Shown here: positions 8,942 through 21,274 of the stretch, piece after piece
How positions within the stretch are numbered: the stretch's first letter is position 1
Layout of the letters: each line of letters begins with the position of its first letter
From: Tomocerus qinae
Taxonomy: Eukaryota > Arthropoda > Collembola > Entomobryomorpha > Tomoceridae
Assembly (NCBI GenBank): GCA_020055645.1
Contig: CM034546.1
Location: 32,240,001 to 32,304,000 of the forward strand
Direction: 5' to 3'
Length of the DNA stretch: 64,000 nt
Program-made: the position numbers and the translations under genes
The notes under the pieces: model-generated
The model's input: only the letters and a program-made list of their open reading frames with translations
What the model was told of the DNA's origin: nothing
The model's database searches: none

Positions 8942-9934
8942 ACACTCTGTCGACTGGGTGCGGCTCAACCTGAGCGGCTGCTTTATTCATATAATTTCCA
9001 AGTTGTCAAGTTCCGTTGTTACTATCTCGGAAACTACTAAACGTAGATATATATTGGAAATTAGCATCACCGGAAAGCTAGAAATGTCAGCGGTGATGTA
9101 TCCCATATCTAGGATTGTCATCAAATGCTGAGGTCAAAATTTCCATTTTACCCCTTTTTGAACATTTTTTAAACAGATTGAGCAAAAACGGGAACCAGTT
9201 TTTTCATAGAATGGTAGTAGGCATGTCCCACTACACTATCCTGAAAACCATTTGGCTGGATCGAGTCGCAATCAAAGGTGTAACTACTCAAACTATACCG
9301 AGCCCGTGATCTATGACTGTCATGAGAAAGATTCCAAGACAGATACGTTTTTATACATAGGCTAGCGTGTGGCCGAGTGCGAGTGAATTACATGGATGAT
9401 AATTTTTATTTCCCAATTCATTTGAAACTCTCAAATCAGCATGATTTCTGTGCTGAAGCTAACGGTAGATAAATATTTAATTTTTTCCTGCTAATTTTGT
9501 TAAAAATGAAACCAAATTGCCATTTTTTGAATTTCACACAACTGGAAAAAAACTTAACTTGTGAAATTATAGAAACTGAAGTTTGAGTAGTTACATCTTT
9601 CCGTTGCAACTCGATCCAGCCAAATGATTTTCAGGATAGTGTAGTGGGAAATGCCTACCAAAATTCTATGAAAATACTGGCTGCCCGGTTTTGCACAATT
9701 TGTTTTAAAAAATGTTCAAAAAGGGGTAAAATGAAAATTTTGACCTCGGCATTTTATTGCAACCTAGTCCTGCCATACATTAACGAAAAGCTGACAATTC
9801 AAGCTTTCTGTTGGTGCTAATTTCACATTTATACGTTCAGTGATTTCCGAGTTGGTAACAAGGTAACTTGACAACTTGGAAACCATCAATAAGGCAGCCG
9901 CTCACGTTGTTGAGTCGCATTTAGGCCACAGTGG
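8942..9934. repeat. Foldback: inverted repeat, ~350-bp arms, 287-bp loop
   Basis: The left arm 8942-9293 is the diverged reverse complement of the right arm 9581-9934. For example GTTTGAGTAGTTAC at 9581 is answered by GTAACTACTCAAAC ending at 9293, and the GAGCGGCTGC near the outer left end matches GCAGCCGCTC on the right. Identity is roughly 75-80 percent by eye with small gaps. The right arm is in every unit; the left arm only in L units. Open frames of 77 and 64 codons in the left arm (8898-9131, 9115-9309) follow from the repeat and are not genes. It could be a foldback or MITE-type element; no target duplication was identified. Confidence 0.8.
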
Positions 9935-10953
9935 AACGTTGAAATTCGTTAAATCTTCAGCTTAATTCATTATACAAAGTTTTCAATAAATTTTTGGGCA
10001 GAAAATAGGTTTTGGAACATTTCTAAGTCTATATGTTAGAGTTAATCCTTGGTAGGTAAAGTTGTAGTTTTAAAAACAGAAAATACTAACTTGTTTTATT
10101 TTCCGTCTTGTCAAGGCTTAATATTATTGCATTGGAATGTACCTATGTAGACATTCCATTTTCATAAATAAAGGATAATTTCATCGATTTCGTTTTAATC
10201 GAACCATTAAACACAATAACCAATAAACACAAATTTAAAATAATAACTCTTGAGACTGCAGCAATTTGTGGTGAAATAAATTGGCATGCTTAGAACGCAG
10301 ACAATTAACAATCAAATTCGTCCAAGGGATAAATGTGGTGCCGTGTAAAATGAAAAATGTCGTCCTTGAAACATTTTTTAAAAGTCAAAGCCAGTATTTA
10401 CTTCAAGTCGATGTTAAAATATACCCTTGGAAGCTGAAAAAATTGTCAGCCTTTTAGACTAAGATGCCATATGCATACATTTAATTAACGTAATTAGAGA
10501 CATACTATTGGTTTCAAAATGTGTCAGCAAGTAGCAGATTATTTTTTGGTAAATTGGCAAAACTTTTGTATGAAATATTGGCCGGAAATATTCTCCTGAT
10601 GTTTAGTTCATTATGTAATTGGTGAATGCATTATAATATTAATAAGTAATCAAAAACACAACAGCTTTGTATGGCCGTGAATTTACTATATTCAGGGAAT
10701 GGGGGATTTTGGAGTCGGTATTTCTTTGTCAAAATGTCTTTTAACTGACCCTGTACGCAGTCATTACTATCGTTGTTTTCGTTTACCAAAGCCATTGTTT
10801 TGAAATTATTTGCTTAATAGTCCTTATAAAAGCAACTAGCCAAAGAAATTACAGGGCACAAACTAAACTCATATTGACGGATTGCTATTGAAAATAATAA
10901 CCTTGCGAACAAAGAAAACTTTTTTGATCACAACTAACTGATTAAATTCCAAA

Positions 10954-12273
10954 ATGAAGTTTTCGGTATTACAATATATCAAATTTGTGGTCATTTGTGG
11001 CAGTTTGAGGCAAATAAATGGAGTTGAAATAGGGTCTTGTGCCGACAGTAAGTATATAATATCAAGTTGGAAATGATATATTTTATAATAAAACTGTCCT
11101 CATTGTTTACTAATATTACGTCAATAAATACTACTTTTTATAGAATGTCTTTTTGAGGCTGAGATAAAAAATAAAGATAAGTGTGACAAAATGTCTTCTG
11201 ACTCGTTGATGTTTTATTACGACCCTAAAACCGACTCTTGCCTCTCGTCCAAATGTTTGTACGACTTTGACCTGTATTTCAAAACGGATAAAGAATGTAC
11301 CGCTAAATGTAGCAGCTGTGGCCGACTTTGGAAAAAATACAAGCCTGAAGGTATGAATAATTATATGGTGGCACCTTTACGCCCATGTAGAGTGACAGGT
11401 ATTCCTTAGCTTCTAACACTTAAATCAAATAAATCATTACGAAGCAGAAATGTTTTAATAGCAAAATAAGTTTACCAAGGCATGACTACCTGATCTGTGA
11501 AATCTGACGAACATTTAAAAAGGCTTAGAAATGTAATTTAATCTTTAAGTAAGCTTTGTCAATCGAGCAATATTTTGTTATTTTATGTTCAATCGAACGA
11601 GTTGGGACAATTTTCGTTATCTGCCGACTTTCACAGCTTTTCGTTTACTTGCCCGTGTCAGGCGATGATTACAACTTGTTTCTGACAGCCAGCAGACCAG
11701 TTTTCTGACATTTGTACACCAGCCATAAGTCAAAAGCCATGATATTTTAACTCTCTACCAAAAGAGCTAACCAAGGATATTGGACTATCCGTGATTAGGG
11801 GGTTTATTTTTAATTTATTGAAATCATTTTTCTAATAAATAATGAAATTTTACTACTGTGTCTTAAGGCTACCCCTAACTTATAAGGTCAATAGCAAATA
11901 AATGCTTTCTTTCTCTTCCGTTTTCTTATGTTTTTCTTAGATAGATACTGCAAATACTTTTCATATATAAATACATACACGTACACGCAGTAATTGAAAT
12001 AAAAAATATTTTAATAAAAACAGTTAATAAAATATATATTATTAATTTTTGACAGACAACTGCTTAAAACGTGTTCAAATCCAAGCATTCCGCTCAGAGT
12101 CATCTCCTCCAGCAACTAATCCTACAAATATTTGGACGTTTGATAGAGACATTGGAAAATGCGTCGAGAATAATATTTACCATAGTATGTTAAAGAAAGA
12201 TTGGTACGTCGAAGAAGGATTCGTAGCAGAGTTGACTAAAGATGGGTGTGAAAAGAAATGCCCACCCATATAA
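10954..12273 (+). CDS. Gene A2: secreted two-domain Kunitz-like protein, 188 aa (reference copy)
   Basis: Exons 10954-11047 (94 bp), 11144-11398 (255 bp) and 12056-12273 (218 bp); introns of 96 and 657 bp with GTAAGT/ATAG and GTATTC/ACAG borders, both phase 1, as usual for Kunitz exons. Residues 1 to about 23 are a signal peptide. Domain 1 has Cys33, 45, 64, 69, 83 and 87 with the hallmark FYYDPKTDSC and FKTDKECTAKC stretches; spacing 11-18-4-13-3 differs from the canonical 8-15-7-12-3. The residue after the second cysteine (P1) is Asp46, so trypsin inhibition is unlikely. Domain 2 (Cys113, 119, 152, 181, 185) keeps IWTFDRDIGKC and the CEKKC end but lacks the fourth cysteine. Cys29 and Cys90 are extra. 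Role: extracellular binding or protease/ion-channel modulation is possible for this family; no target can be inferred. One silent change (GCT for GCC) is private to this copy. Confidence 0.8.
11399..12055 (+). other. Intron 2 of gene A2, no nested gene
   Basis: 657 bp between the domain 1 and domain 2 exons, AT-rich, with a pyrimidine stretch and TTTTTGACAG acceptor. No open frame with domain content was seen. All eleven copies have an equivalent intron differing by a few bases. The tract at about 11970 (CATACACG) exists as CATGCACG in A6, A7, A8, A9 and A11 and as AGATACACG in A3 and A4, which is useful as a lineage marker. Confidence 0.7.
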
Positions 12274-12787
12274 CCCATTGAATTGGCTGATCTACAACCT
12301 CTAATACTGCTTGCGTCAATGATGTTTTGCTTATTTTAATTTAAAGTATGTTTCAATTTCACATTTGTACACCTGTTATGACAAATGTATAGTTTTGTGG
12401 AACAAATAAAAACACAAGTTAACTGAGTCATGTACAAATATTTATTTGCATTCTTTATTTCACAAGTTTGTGTAACTACAAATTTTGAAATGACATAGTC
12501 CATTAATCGTAAACATTTAGAGGTTTAAGCTTAAGATTACGAGATTAATAATTGATTGACCCGCAAGACCCCATTATTTTATTTTCAAAGAATTTAAATT
12601 TATTTATTTGAATGCATAGTTTAGAGCTTTTAAGCATTTTAAAATATAGTTTTGCCTATTATAGCTATTATCTATAATTGGTATATAGCCTATATGAATC
12701 TACTTTCTATCTACCACTGTCCACCAAACCATATTTCACACAGATTCCTTTACTTTTACTCAGATTATGAGCTTCCATGACGACTTG

Positions 12788-12884
12788 TCACTCGTGTTCT
12801 ACAAGTCTACAATTTGGAGGCGATCCTTTGTAACCCTTTTTGCATTTGCAGTAAGAATTGTCCTCACAAATCTCCGAACTTATT
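12788..12884 (-). CDS. Exon C2: EGF/TIL-like terminal exon
   Basis: Same 97-bp frame as C1. One substitution (12818, G to A on the plus strand) is silent at a Pro codon of the SPPNC segment. This helps the case that the frame is or recently was under coding constraint. No partner exon identified. Confidence 0.5.
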
Positions 12885-13018
12885 CTGCAAACTAGAAATC
12901 AAAAACTAGTTTAGTCATTAATGAAATCAGCAGATCCGGACTAGTAAAGACATGGGAATCATTCGAGTCGATTCTATAAATTGTAACGGAGTAAAGAAAT
13001 GTGATAAGAAATGTAGGA

Positions 13019-13295
13019 TTATTTACATTTTGTACCACACAAACATTTGCCGTTGAAGCAAATGACAGGATTTTGTTCCCGGCTTTTTAAGTGGTTTAAC
13101 GATGTCAGTGCCTGAAACTCATTGTCAGTTCCCAATCCTATAAAATATAATTTTTGAAATTAAAGATTGGATGAATTTTAAAAGCTAAAAAGTCGTTAAG
13201 AAATTCAGACAAAAATATAGGTTACCTGTACTTTCCGTTTCCAAAATGGGAAAAGCTAAAATGATGAGTGCACAAGTAGAGACTAAAAACTTCAT
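13019..13295 (-). CDS. Gene B2: secreted four-cysteine peptide
   Basis: Exons 13295-13226 and 13137-13019. Encodes the same 62 residues as B1; the Pro codon of the signal peptide is CCC instead of CCA, the version found in all copies except B1 and B3. Splice sites intact. Convergent with A2, about 610 bp from its polyA signal. Confidence 0.7.
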
Positions 13296-16262
13296 TTTTT
13301 CCCAATTTTTTGTGCTCCGCTAACTGAATGGTTTCAACTGAAAGTTAATCCAAATTAAAAGGATTTGAACGATGTGGTATAAATAATGATGATTTTTGTC
13401 GAGAAGAATGACTTATATACTGACAAAGTTTGCAAAAGAAACGTAAATAAAATAATCACATTCACTTATTATCACAAAATGATGGTTAAAATCGTTATGC
13501 GTACATAAAATTTGTAAAACATATGTTTCATCCAGGAATTTAATTTTGCAATCTTCTTTGGTAATGACATTTAGCTGTACGGCAACTCAATGTTTTACTA
13601 CTTGAAGCGATTGGAAAATGTTGCTAAAGTTTATTGGCACGTGTCCACCTGCCCATAATATGGATCTCCATACTTACTTGAAACATATTTTTCGGGTTGC
13701 CAATGTATTCTGAAAAGAGTTTTATGACATTTTTGTCATATTACTATATTGCAGGCTACATATTGTATAACATATATAAGTAATTGAATAACAAGATTTT
13801 AGTGCCCCTTGTGTAAAGTATATTGTGTAGATTATGTATTTATTCTCCTATTTCTGTGATATTCTTGCATGAAATACATACATACTTGATAAGCAATATG
13901 CACACATTCAATGTGTATAATTCTCATATTATATATTATGTATCTTAACACTGCCGTGGTCCAACCCTTGCTTTTTAATAATACGGTTGTCAAAAGCACA
14001 CAGCAGTCTAAATAATTTAAAAAGATTGGTATTACAGACTTTTTGTTTTCATTAATTTATGACAAGTTACAACGGTATTTTATGCTATTTCCTGTTCATA
14101 TGCATTAAATATCAGCAAATGTGATCACTTTCTTGTTCCCATGACACAGACAACGTTATTGATCGGCTAAGAATTCCATAATTTGGCAGGCAATATTTTT
14201 ACATTTTTTACTAATTGAAAAGTTTAGTAAATATGAATCTACATACTTTGGAAAACCTACCCCTATATATATTATTACGGTTACAGGCTTTCCTATATTT
14301 TTAACATTATTTCAACTATACCCTAGAAAAATTTTTTATTCCAATTATATTTTGTTTACATCTATTAAACTAAAACGCCATCAACTGTAAAATTATTTGT
14401 AATTAAGGTCGATTAGCCTATTTTTGATGCGACATGGAGCCGAAAATGACTATTTTTGACTAGACATACCAACAATTATATTATGTGTCAATATAATATA
14501 AATACCTATAGGTCAATGAGCACTATCAAATAGGTTAGAATCATCAACTAATATCAATCAGTTGCAATCAAAAGGTGTAGCTACTCAAACTATACCGAGC
14601 CCGTGATCTATGACTGCATGAATTAGAAAGATTCCAAGACAGATACGTTTTTATACATAGGCTAGCGTGTGGCCGAGTGCGAGTGAATTACATGGATGAT
14701 AATTTTTATTTCCCAATTCATTTGAAACTCTCAAATCAGCATTCAGCATGATTTCTGTGCCGAAACTAACGGTAGATAAATATTTTATTTTTTCCTGCTA
14801 ATTTTGTTAAAAATGAAACCAAATTGCCATTTTTTGAATTTCACACAACTGGAAAAAAACTTAACTTGTGAAATTATAGAAACTGAAGTTTGAGTAGTTA
14901 CATCTTTCCGTTGCAACTCGATCCAGCCAAATGATTTTCAGGATAGTGTAGTGGGAAATGCCTACTAAAATTCTATGAAAATACTGGCTGCCCGGTTTTG
15001 CACAATTTGTTTTAAAAAATGTTCAAAAAGGGGTAAAATGAAAATTTTGACCGCGGCATTTTATTGCAACCCTAGTCGTGCCATACATCAACGAAAAGCT
15101 GACATTTCAAGCTTTCTGGTGGTGCTAATTTCACATTTCTGCGTTCAGTAGTTTCCGAGTTGGTAACAAGGTAACTTGACAACTTGAAAACCATCAATAA
15201 GGCAGCCGCTCACGTTGTTGAGCCGCATCTAGGCCACAGTGGGGCGTTGAAATTCGTTAAATCTTCAGCTTAATTCATCATACAAAGTTTTCAATAAATT
15301 TTTGGGCAGCAAATAGGTTTTGGAACATTTCTAAGTCTATAGGTTAGAGTTAATCCTTGGTAGGTAAAGTTGTAGTTTTAAAAACAGAAAATACTAACTT
15401 GTTTTATTTTCCGTCTTGTCAAGGCTTAATATTATTGCATTGGAATGTACCTATGTAGACATTCCATTTTCATAAATAAAGGATAATTTCATCGATTTCG
15501 TTTTAATCGAACCATTAAACACAATAACCAATAAACACAAATTTAAAATAATAACTCTTGAGACTGCAGCAATTTGTGGTGAAATAAATTGGCATGCTTA
15601 GAACGCAGACAATTAACAATCAAATTCGTCCAAGGGATAAATGTGGTGCCGTGTAAAATGAAAAATGTCGTCCTTGAAACATTTTTTAAAAGTCAAAGCC
15701 AGTATTTACTTCAAGTCGATGTTAAAATATACCCTTGGAAGCTGAAAAAATTGTCAGCCTTTTAGACTAAGATGCCATATGCATACATTTAATTAACGTA
15801 ATTAGAGACATACTATTGGTTTCAAAATGTGTCAGCAAGTAGCAGATTATTTTTTGGTAAATTGGCAAAACTTTTGTATGAAATATTGGCCGGAAATATT
15901 CTCCTGATGTTTAGTTCATTATGTAATTGGTGAATGCATTATAATATTAATAAGTAATCAAAAACACAACAGCTTTGTATGGCCGTGAATTTACTATATT
16001 CAGGGAATGGGGGATTTTGGAGTCGGTATTTCTTTGTCAAAATGTCTTTTAACTGACCCTGTACGCAGTCATTACTATCGTTGTTTTCGTTTACCAAAGC
16101 CATTGTTTTGAAATTATTTGCTTAATAGTCCTTATAAAAGCAACTAGCCAAAAGAAATTACAGGGCACAAACTAAACTCATATTGACGGATTGCTATTGA
16201 AAATAAAAACCTTGCGAACAAAGAAAACTTTTTTGATCACAACTAACTGATTAAATTCCAAA

Positions 16263-17581
16263 ATGAAGTTTTCGGTATTACAATATATCAAATTTGTGGT
16301 CATTTGTGGCAGTTTGAGGCAAATAAATGGAGTTGAAATAGGGTCTTGTGCCGACAGTAAGTATATAATATCAAGTTGGAAATGATATATTTTATAATAA
16401 AACTGTCCTCATTGTTTACTAATATTACGTCAATAAATACTACTTTTTATAGAATGTCTTTTGAGGCTGAGATAAAAAATAAAGATAAGTGTGACAAAAT
16501 GTCTTCTGACTCGTTGATGTTTTATTACGACCCTAAAACCGACTCTTGCCTCTCGTCCAAATGTTTGTACGACTTTGACCTGTATTTCAAAACGGATAAA
16601 GAATGTACCGCCAAATGTAGCAGCTGTGGCCGACTTTGGAAAAAATACAAGCCTGAAGGTATGAATAATTATATGGTGGCACCTTTACGCCCATGTAGAG
16701 TGACAGGTATTCCTTAGCTTCTAACACTTAAATCAAATAAATCATTACGAAGCAGAAATGTTTTAATAGCAAAATAAGTTTACCAAGGCATGACTACCTG
16801 ATCTGTGAAATCAGACGAACATTTAAAAAGGCTTAGAAATGTAACATAATCTTTAAGTAAGCTTTGTCAATCGAACAATATTTTGTTATTTTATGTTAAA
16901 TCGAACGAGTTGGGACAATTTTCGTTATCTGCCGACTTTCACAGCTTTTCGCTTACTTGCCCGTGTCAGGCGATGATTACAACTTGTTTCTGACAGCCAG
17001 CAGACCAGTTTTCTGACATTTGTACACCAGCCATAAGTCAAAAGCCATGATATTTTAGCTCTCTACCAAAAAAGCTAACCAAGGATGTTGGACTATCCGT
17101 GATTAGGGGGTTTATTTTTAATTTATTGAAATCATTTTTCTAATAAATAATGAAATTTTACTACTGTGTCTTAAGGCTACCCCTAACTTATAAGGTCAAT
17201 AGCAAATAAATGCTTTCTTTCTCTTCCGTTTTCTTATGTTTTTCTTAGATAGATACTGCAAATATTTTTCATATATAAATAGATACACGTACACGCAGTA
17301 ATTGAAATAAAAAATATTTTAATAAAAACAGTTAATAAAATATATATTATTAATTTTTGACAGACAACTGCTTAAAACGTGTTCAAATCCAAATATTCCG
17401 CTCAAGGTTATCTCGTCCAGCAACTAACCCTACAAATATTTGGACGTTTGATAGAGACATTGGAAAATGCGCCGAGAAAAATATTTACCATAGTATGTTA
17501 AAGAAAGATTGGTACGTCGAAGAAGGATTCGTAGCAGAGTTGACTAAAGATGGGTGTGAAAAGAAATGCCCACCCATATAA
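16263..17581 (+). pseudogene. Gene A3: Kunitz-like gene, T-run deletion in exon 2 and divergent exon 3
   Basis: Exons 16263-16356, 16453-16706, 17364-17581. Exon 2 starts AATGTCTTTTGAGG with four T's where intact copies have five. The spliced frame then meets TAA six codons later, before the first Kunitz domain. A longer open frame starting in intron 1 (16376) is an accident of the same deletion. Exon 3 is the most diverged of all copies, with a cluster of replacements around residues 127-135 (QIFRSRLSRPAT) and Ala153/Lys155. Surrounding sequence is otherwise near-identical, so this looks like a converted patch. The missing T could be a homopolymer consensus error. Confidence 0.7.
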
Positions 17582-18095
17582 CCCATTGAATTGGCTGATC
17601 TACAACCTCTAATACTGCTTGCTTCAATGATGTTTTCCTTATTTTAATTTAAAGTATGTTTCAATTTCACATTTGTACACCTGTTATGACAAATGTATAG
17701 TTTTGTGGAACAAATAAAAACACAAGTTAACTGAGTCATGTACAAATATTTATTTGCATTCTTTATTTCACAAGTTTGTGTAACTACAAATTTTAAAATG
17801 ACATAGTCCATTAATCGTAAACATTTAGAGGTTTAAGCTTAAGATTACGAGATTAATAATTGATTGACCCGCAAGACCCCATCATTTTATTTTCAAAGAA
17901 TTTAAATTTATTTATTTGAATGCATAGTTTAGAGCTTTTAAGCATTTTAAAATATAGTTTTGCCTATTATAGCTATTATCTATAATTGGTATATAGCCTA
18001 TATGAATCTACTTTCTATCTACCACTGTCCACCAAACCATATTTCACACAGATTCCTTTACTTTTACTCAGATTATGAGCTTCCATGACGACTTG

Positions 18096-18192
18096 TCACT
18101 CGTGTTCTACAAGTCTACAATTTGGGGGCGATCCTTTGTAACCCTTTTTGCATTTGCAGTAAGAATTGTCTTCACAAATCTCCGAACTTATT
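18096..18192 (-). CDS. Exon C3: EGF/TIL-like terminal exon
   Basis: Same frame as C1 with one private change (18171) that is silent at a Glu codon (GAA for GAG) just after the first cysteine. With the silent change in C2, both differences seen among the array copies leave the peptide unaltered. Confidence 0.5.
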
Positions 18193-18326
18193 CTGCAAAC
18201 TAGAAATCAAAAACTAGTTTAGTCATTAATGAAATCAGCAGATCCGGACTAGTAAAGACATGGGAATCATTCGAGTCGATTCTATAAATTGTAACGGAGT
18301 AAAGAAATGTGATAAGAAATGTAGGA

Positions 18327-18603
18327 TTATTTACATTTTGTACCACACAAACATTTGCCGTTGAAGCAAATGACAGGATTTTGTTCCCGGCTTTTTAAGT
18401 GGTTTAACGATGTCAGTGCCTGAAACTCATTGTCAGTTCCCAATCCTATAAAATATAATTTTTGAAATTAAAGATTGGATGAATTTTAAAAGCTAAAAAG
18501 TCGTTAAGATATTCAGACAAAAATATAGGTTACCTGTACTTTCCGTTTCCAAAATTGGAAAAGCTAAAATGATGAGTGCACAAGTAGAGACTAAAAACTT
18601 CAT
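18327..18603 (-). CDS. Gene B3: secreted four-cysteine peptide
   Basis: Exons 18603-18534 and 18445-18327. Protein identical to B1 and shares its CCA Pro codon, in agreement with the 11,340-bp duplication linking units 2 and 4. Splice sites and stop intact. Confidence 0.7.
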
Positions 18604-20281
18604 TTTTTCCCAATTTTTTTGTGCTCCGCTAACTGAATGGTTTCAACTGAAAGTTAATCCAAATTAAAAGGATTTGAACGATGTGGTATAAATAATGATG
18701 ATTTTTGTCGAGAAGAATGACTTATATACTGACAAAGTTTGCAAAAGAAACGTAAATAAAATAATCACATTCACTTATTATCACAAAATGATGGTTAAAA
18801 TCGTTATGCGTACATAAAATTTGTAAAACATATGTTTCATCCAGGAATTTAATTTTGCAATCTTCTTTGGTAATGACATTTAGCTGTACGGCAACTCAAT
18901 GTTTTACTACTTGAAGCGATTGGAAAATGTTGCTAAAGTTTATTGGCACGTGTCCACCTGCCCATAATATGGATCTCCATACTTACTTGAAACATATTTT
19001 TCGGGTTGCCAATGTATTCTGAAAAGAGTTTTATGACATTTTTGTCATATTACTATATTGCAGGCTACATATTGTATAACATATATAAGTAATTGAATAA
19101 CATGATTTTAGTGCCCCTTGTGTAAAGTATATTGTGTAGATTATGTATTTATTCTCCTATTTCTGTGATATTCTTGCATGAAATACATACATACTTGATA
19201 AGCAATATGCACACATTCAATGTGTATAATTCTCATATTATATATGTATCTTACCACTGCCGTGGTCCAACCCTTGCATTTTAATAATACAGTTGTCAAA
19301 AGCACACAGCAGTCTAAATAATTTAAAAAAGATTGGTATTACAGACTTTTTGTTTTCATTAATTTATGACAACAAGTTACAACGGTATTTTATGCTATTT
19401 CCTGTTCATATGCATTAAATATCAGCAAATGTGATCACTTTCTTGTTCCCATGACACTGATAACGTTATTGATCGGCTAAGCATTCCATAATTTGGCAGG
19501 CAATATTTTTACATTTTTTACTAATTGAAAAGTTTGGTAAATATGAATATACGTACTTTGGAAAACCTACCCTTATATTACTACGCTTACAGGCTTTCCT
19601 ATATTTTTAACATAATTTCAACAATACTCTAGAAAATTGTTTTTTATTCCAATTATATTTTGTTTACATCTATTAAATTAAAACGTCATCAACTCCAAAA
19701 AATTTTTATACTTAAGTCGATTAGCCAATTTTTGATGCGATATGGAGTCGAAAATGACTATTTTTGCAGAGACATACCAACAAGTGTATTATGTGTCCTT
19801 AATTTTAAAGGTGCATAAAAAGGTTTAGTAGTCACTGCAGCCTATTTAATAGTAAGACATTGTGCTTTAACATTTTAAAGAGTGAAAACAGAATTTAAAT
19901 GTCGGACGAATTTTCTATGTTGGCCATTGTGTTGGAATACGTTGTCAACTTATTTATTTTTGTATTTGAAGTATTTAGAGCAGTTTATCTTCTCTGTATG
20001 TGAATACTATTTCTGTCTGTCCGACCGGATATCCTTGTGTAACTTTTAAACGGTTTGTGTTGGGTACTTCAAATGTTCGAGGAACAATATAGAAGTAAAT
20101 CAAGGAATAATGAGTGTTAGTTAATGGGCAACATCTGTCAATATATCTGACCGAGGGAGTGATCCAAATTTTAGCTAAAAAATGACTGTAACTTTGTCTA
20201 TTTACATCGTATCAACTCGCGAAATACCTATAGGTCAATGAGCACTATACCAAAATGGTTAGAATCTTTAACTGATAAAGG

Positions 20282-21274
20282 ACACTCTGTCGACTGGGTG
20301 CGGCTCAACCTGAGCGGCTGCTTTATTCATATAATTTCCAAGTTGTCAAGTTCCGTTGTTACTATCTCGGAAACTACTAAACGTAGATATATATTGGAAA
20401 TTAGCATCACCGGAAAGCTAGAAATGTCAGCGGTGATGTATCCCATATCTAGGATTGTCATCAAATGCTGAGGTCAAAATTTCCATTTTACCCCTTTTTG
20501 AACATTTTTTAAACAGATTGAGCAAAAACGGGAACCAGTTTTTTCATAGAATGGTAGTAGGCATGTCCCACTACACTATCCTGAAAACCATTTGGCTGGA
20601 TCGAGTCGCAATCAAAGGTGTAACTACTCAAACTATACCGAGCCCGTGATCTATGACTGTCATGAGAAAGATTCCAAGACAGATACGTTTTTATACATAG
20701 GCTAGCGTGTGGCCGAGTGCGAGTGAATTACATGGATGATAATTTTTATTTCCCAATTCATTTGAAACTCTCAAATCAGCATGATTTCTGTGCTGAAGCT
20801 AACGGTAGATAAATATTTTATTTTTTCCTGCTAATTTTGTTAAAAATGAAACCAAATTGCCATTTTTGAATTTCACACAACTGGAAAAAAACTTAACTTG
20901 TGAAATTATAGAAACTGAAGTTTGAGTAGTTACATCTTTCCGTTGCAACTCGATCCAGCCAAATGATTTTCAGGATAGTGTAGTGGGAAATGCCTACCAA
21001 AATTCTATGAAAATACTGGCTGCCCGGTTTTGCACAATTTGTTTTAAAAAATGTTCAAAAAGGGGTAAAATGAAAATTTTGACCTCGGCATTTTATTGCA
21101 ACCCTAGTCGTGCCATACATTAACGAAAAGCTGACAATTCAAGCTTTCTGTTGGTGCTAATTTCACATTTATACGTTCAGTGATTTCCGAGTTGGTAACA
21201 AGGTAACTTGACAACTTGGAAACCATCAATAAGGCAGCCGCTCACGTTGTTGAGTCGCATTTAGGCCACAGTGG
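20282..21274. repeat. Foldback of unit 4
   Basis: Left arm 20282-20633, right arm 20920-21274, loop 286 bp. Same arms as in unit 2, with a handful of single-base differences such as one T fewer in the loop T-run near 20865. Confidence 0.8.

Larger units (their letters stand above)
6242..12273 (+). repeat. Unit 2 (6032 bp, L spacer): C1, B1, foldback, A2
   Basis: The long form of the unit. The gene-free spacer 7390-10824 contains a ~415-bp segment (8466-8885) missing from S units and the full foldback (8942-9934). The segment at 9953-10026 that units 1 and 5 lack is present. It pairs with unit 4 at a constant offset of 11,340 bp, including shared private variants in B1/B3 and at about 7762 (CATG instead of CAAG). 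Confidence 0.9.
12274..17581 (+). repeat. Unit 3 (5308 bp, S spacer): C2, B2, A3
   Basis: Short spacer form. At about 14495-14575 the sequence jumps from the ATTATGTGTC motif to GGTCAATGAGCACTATC and then to the inner end of the former left arm, so the ~415-bp segment and the left arm are both missing. Gene-free spacer 13420-16132 contains only the right arm (about 14889-15241) and the gene A flank. The segment missing from units 1 and 5 is present here. Confidence 0.9.

Noticed and set aside
8898..9309. Open frames of 77 and 64 codons (also near 20238, 20455, 36870, 53938)
   Set aside because: They lie in the left arm of the foldback, have no signal peptide or domain, and appear only in L units; they follow from the inverted repeat.
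16376..16498. Longer open frame reading into gene A exon 2 (also 39046 and 50074)
   Set aside because: The extension is intron 1 read in frame only because of the one-base T-run deletion; the acceptor and exon 1 signal peptide show the real structure.
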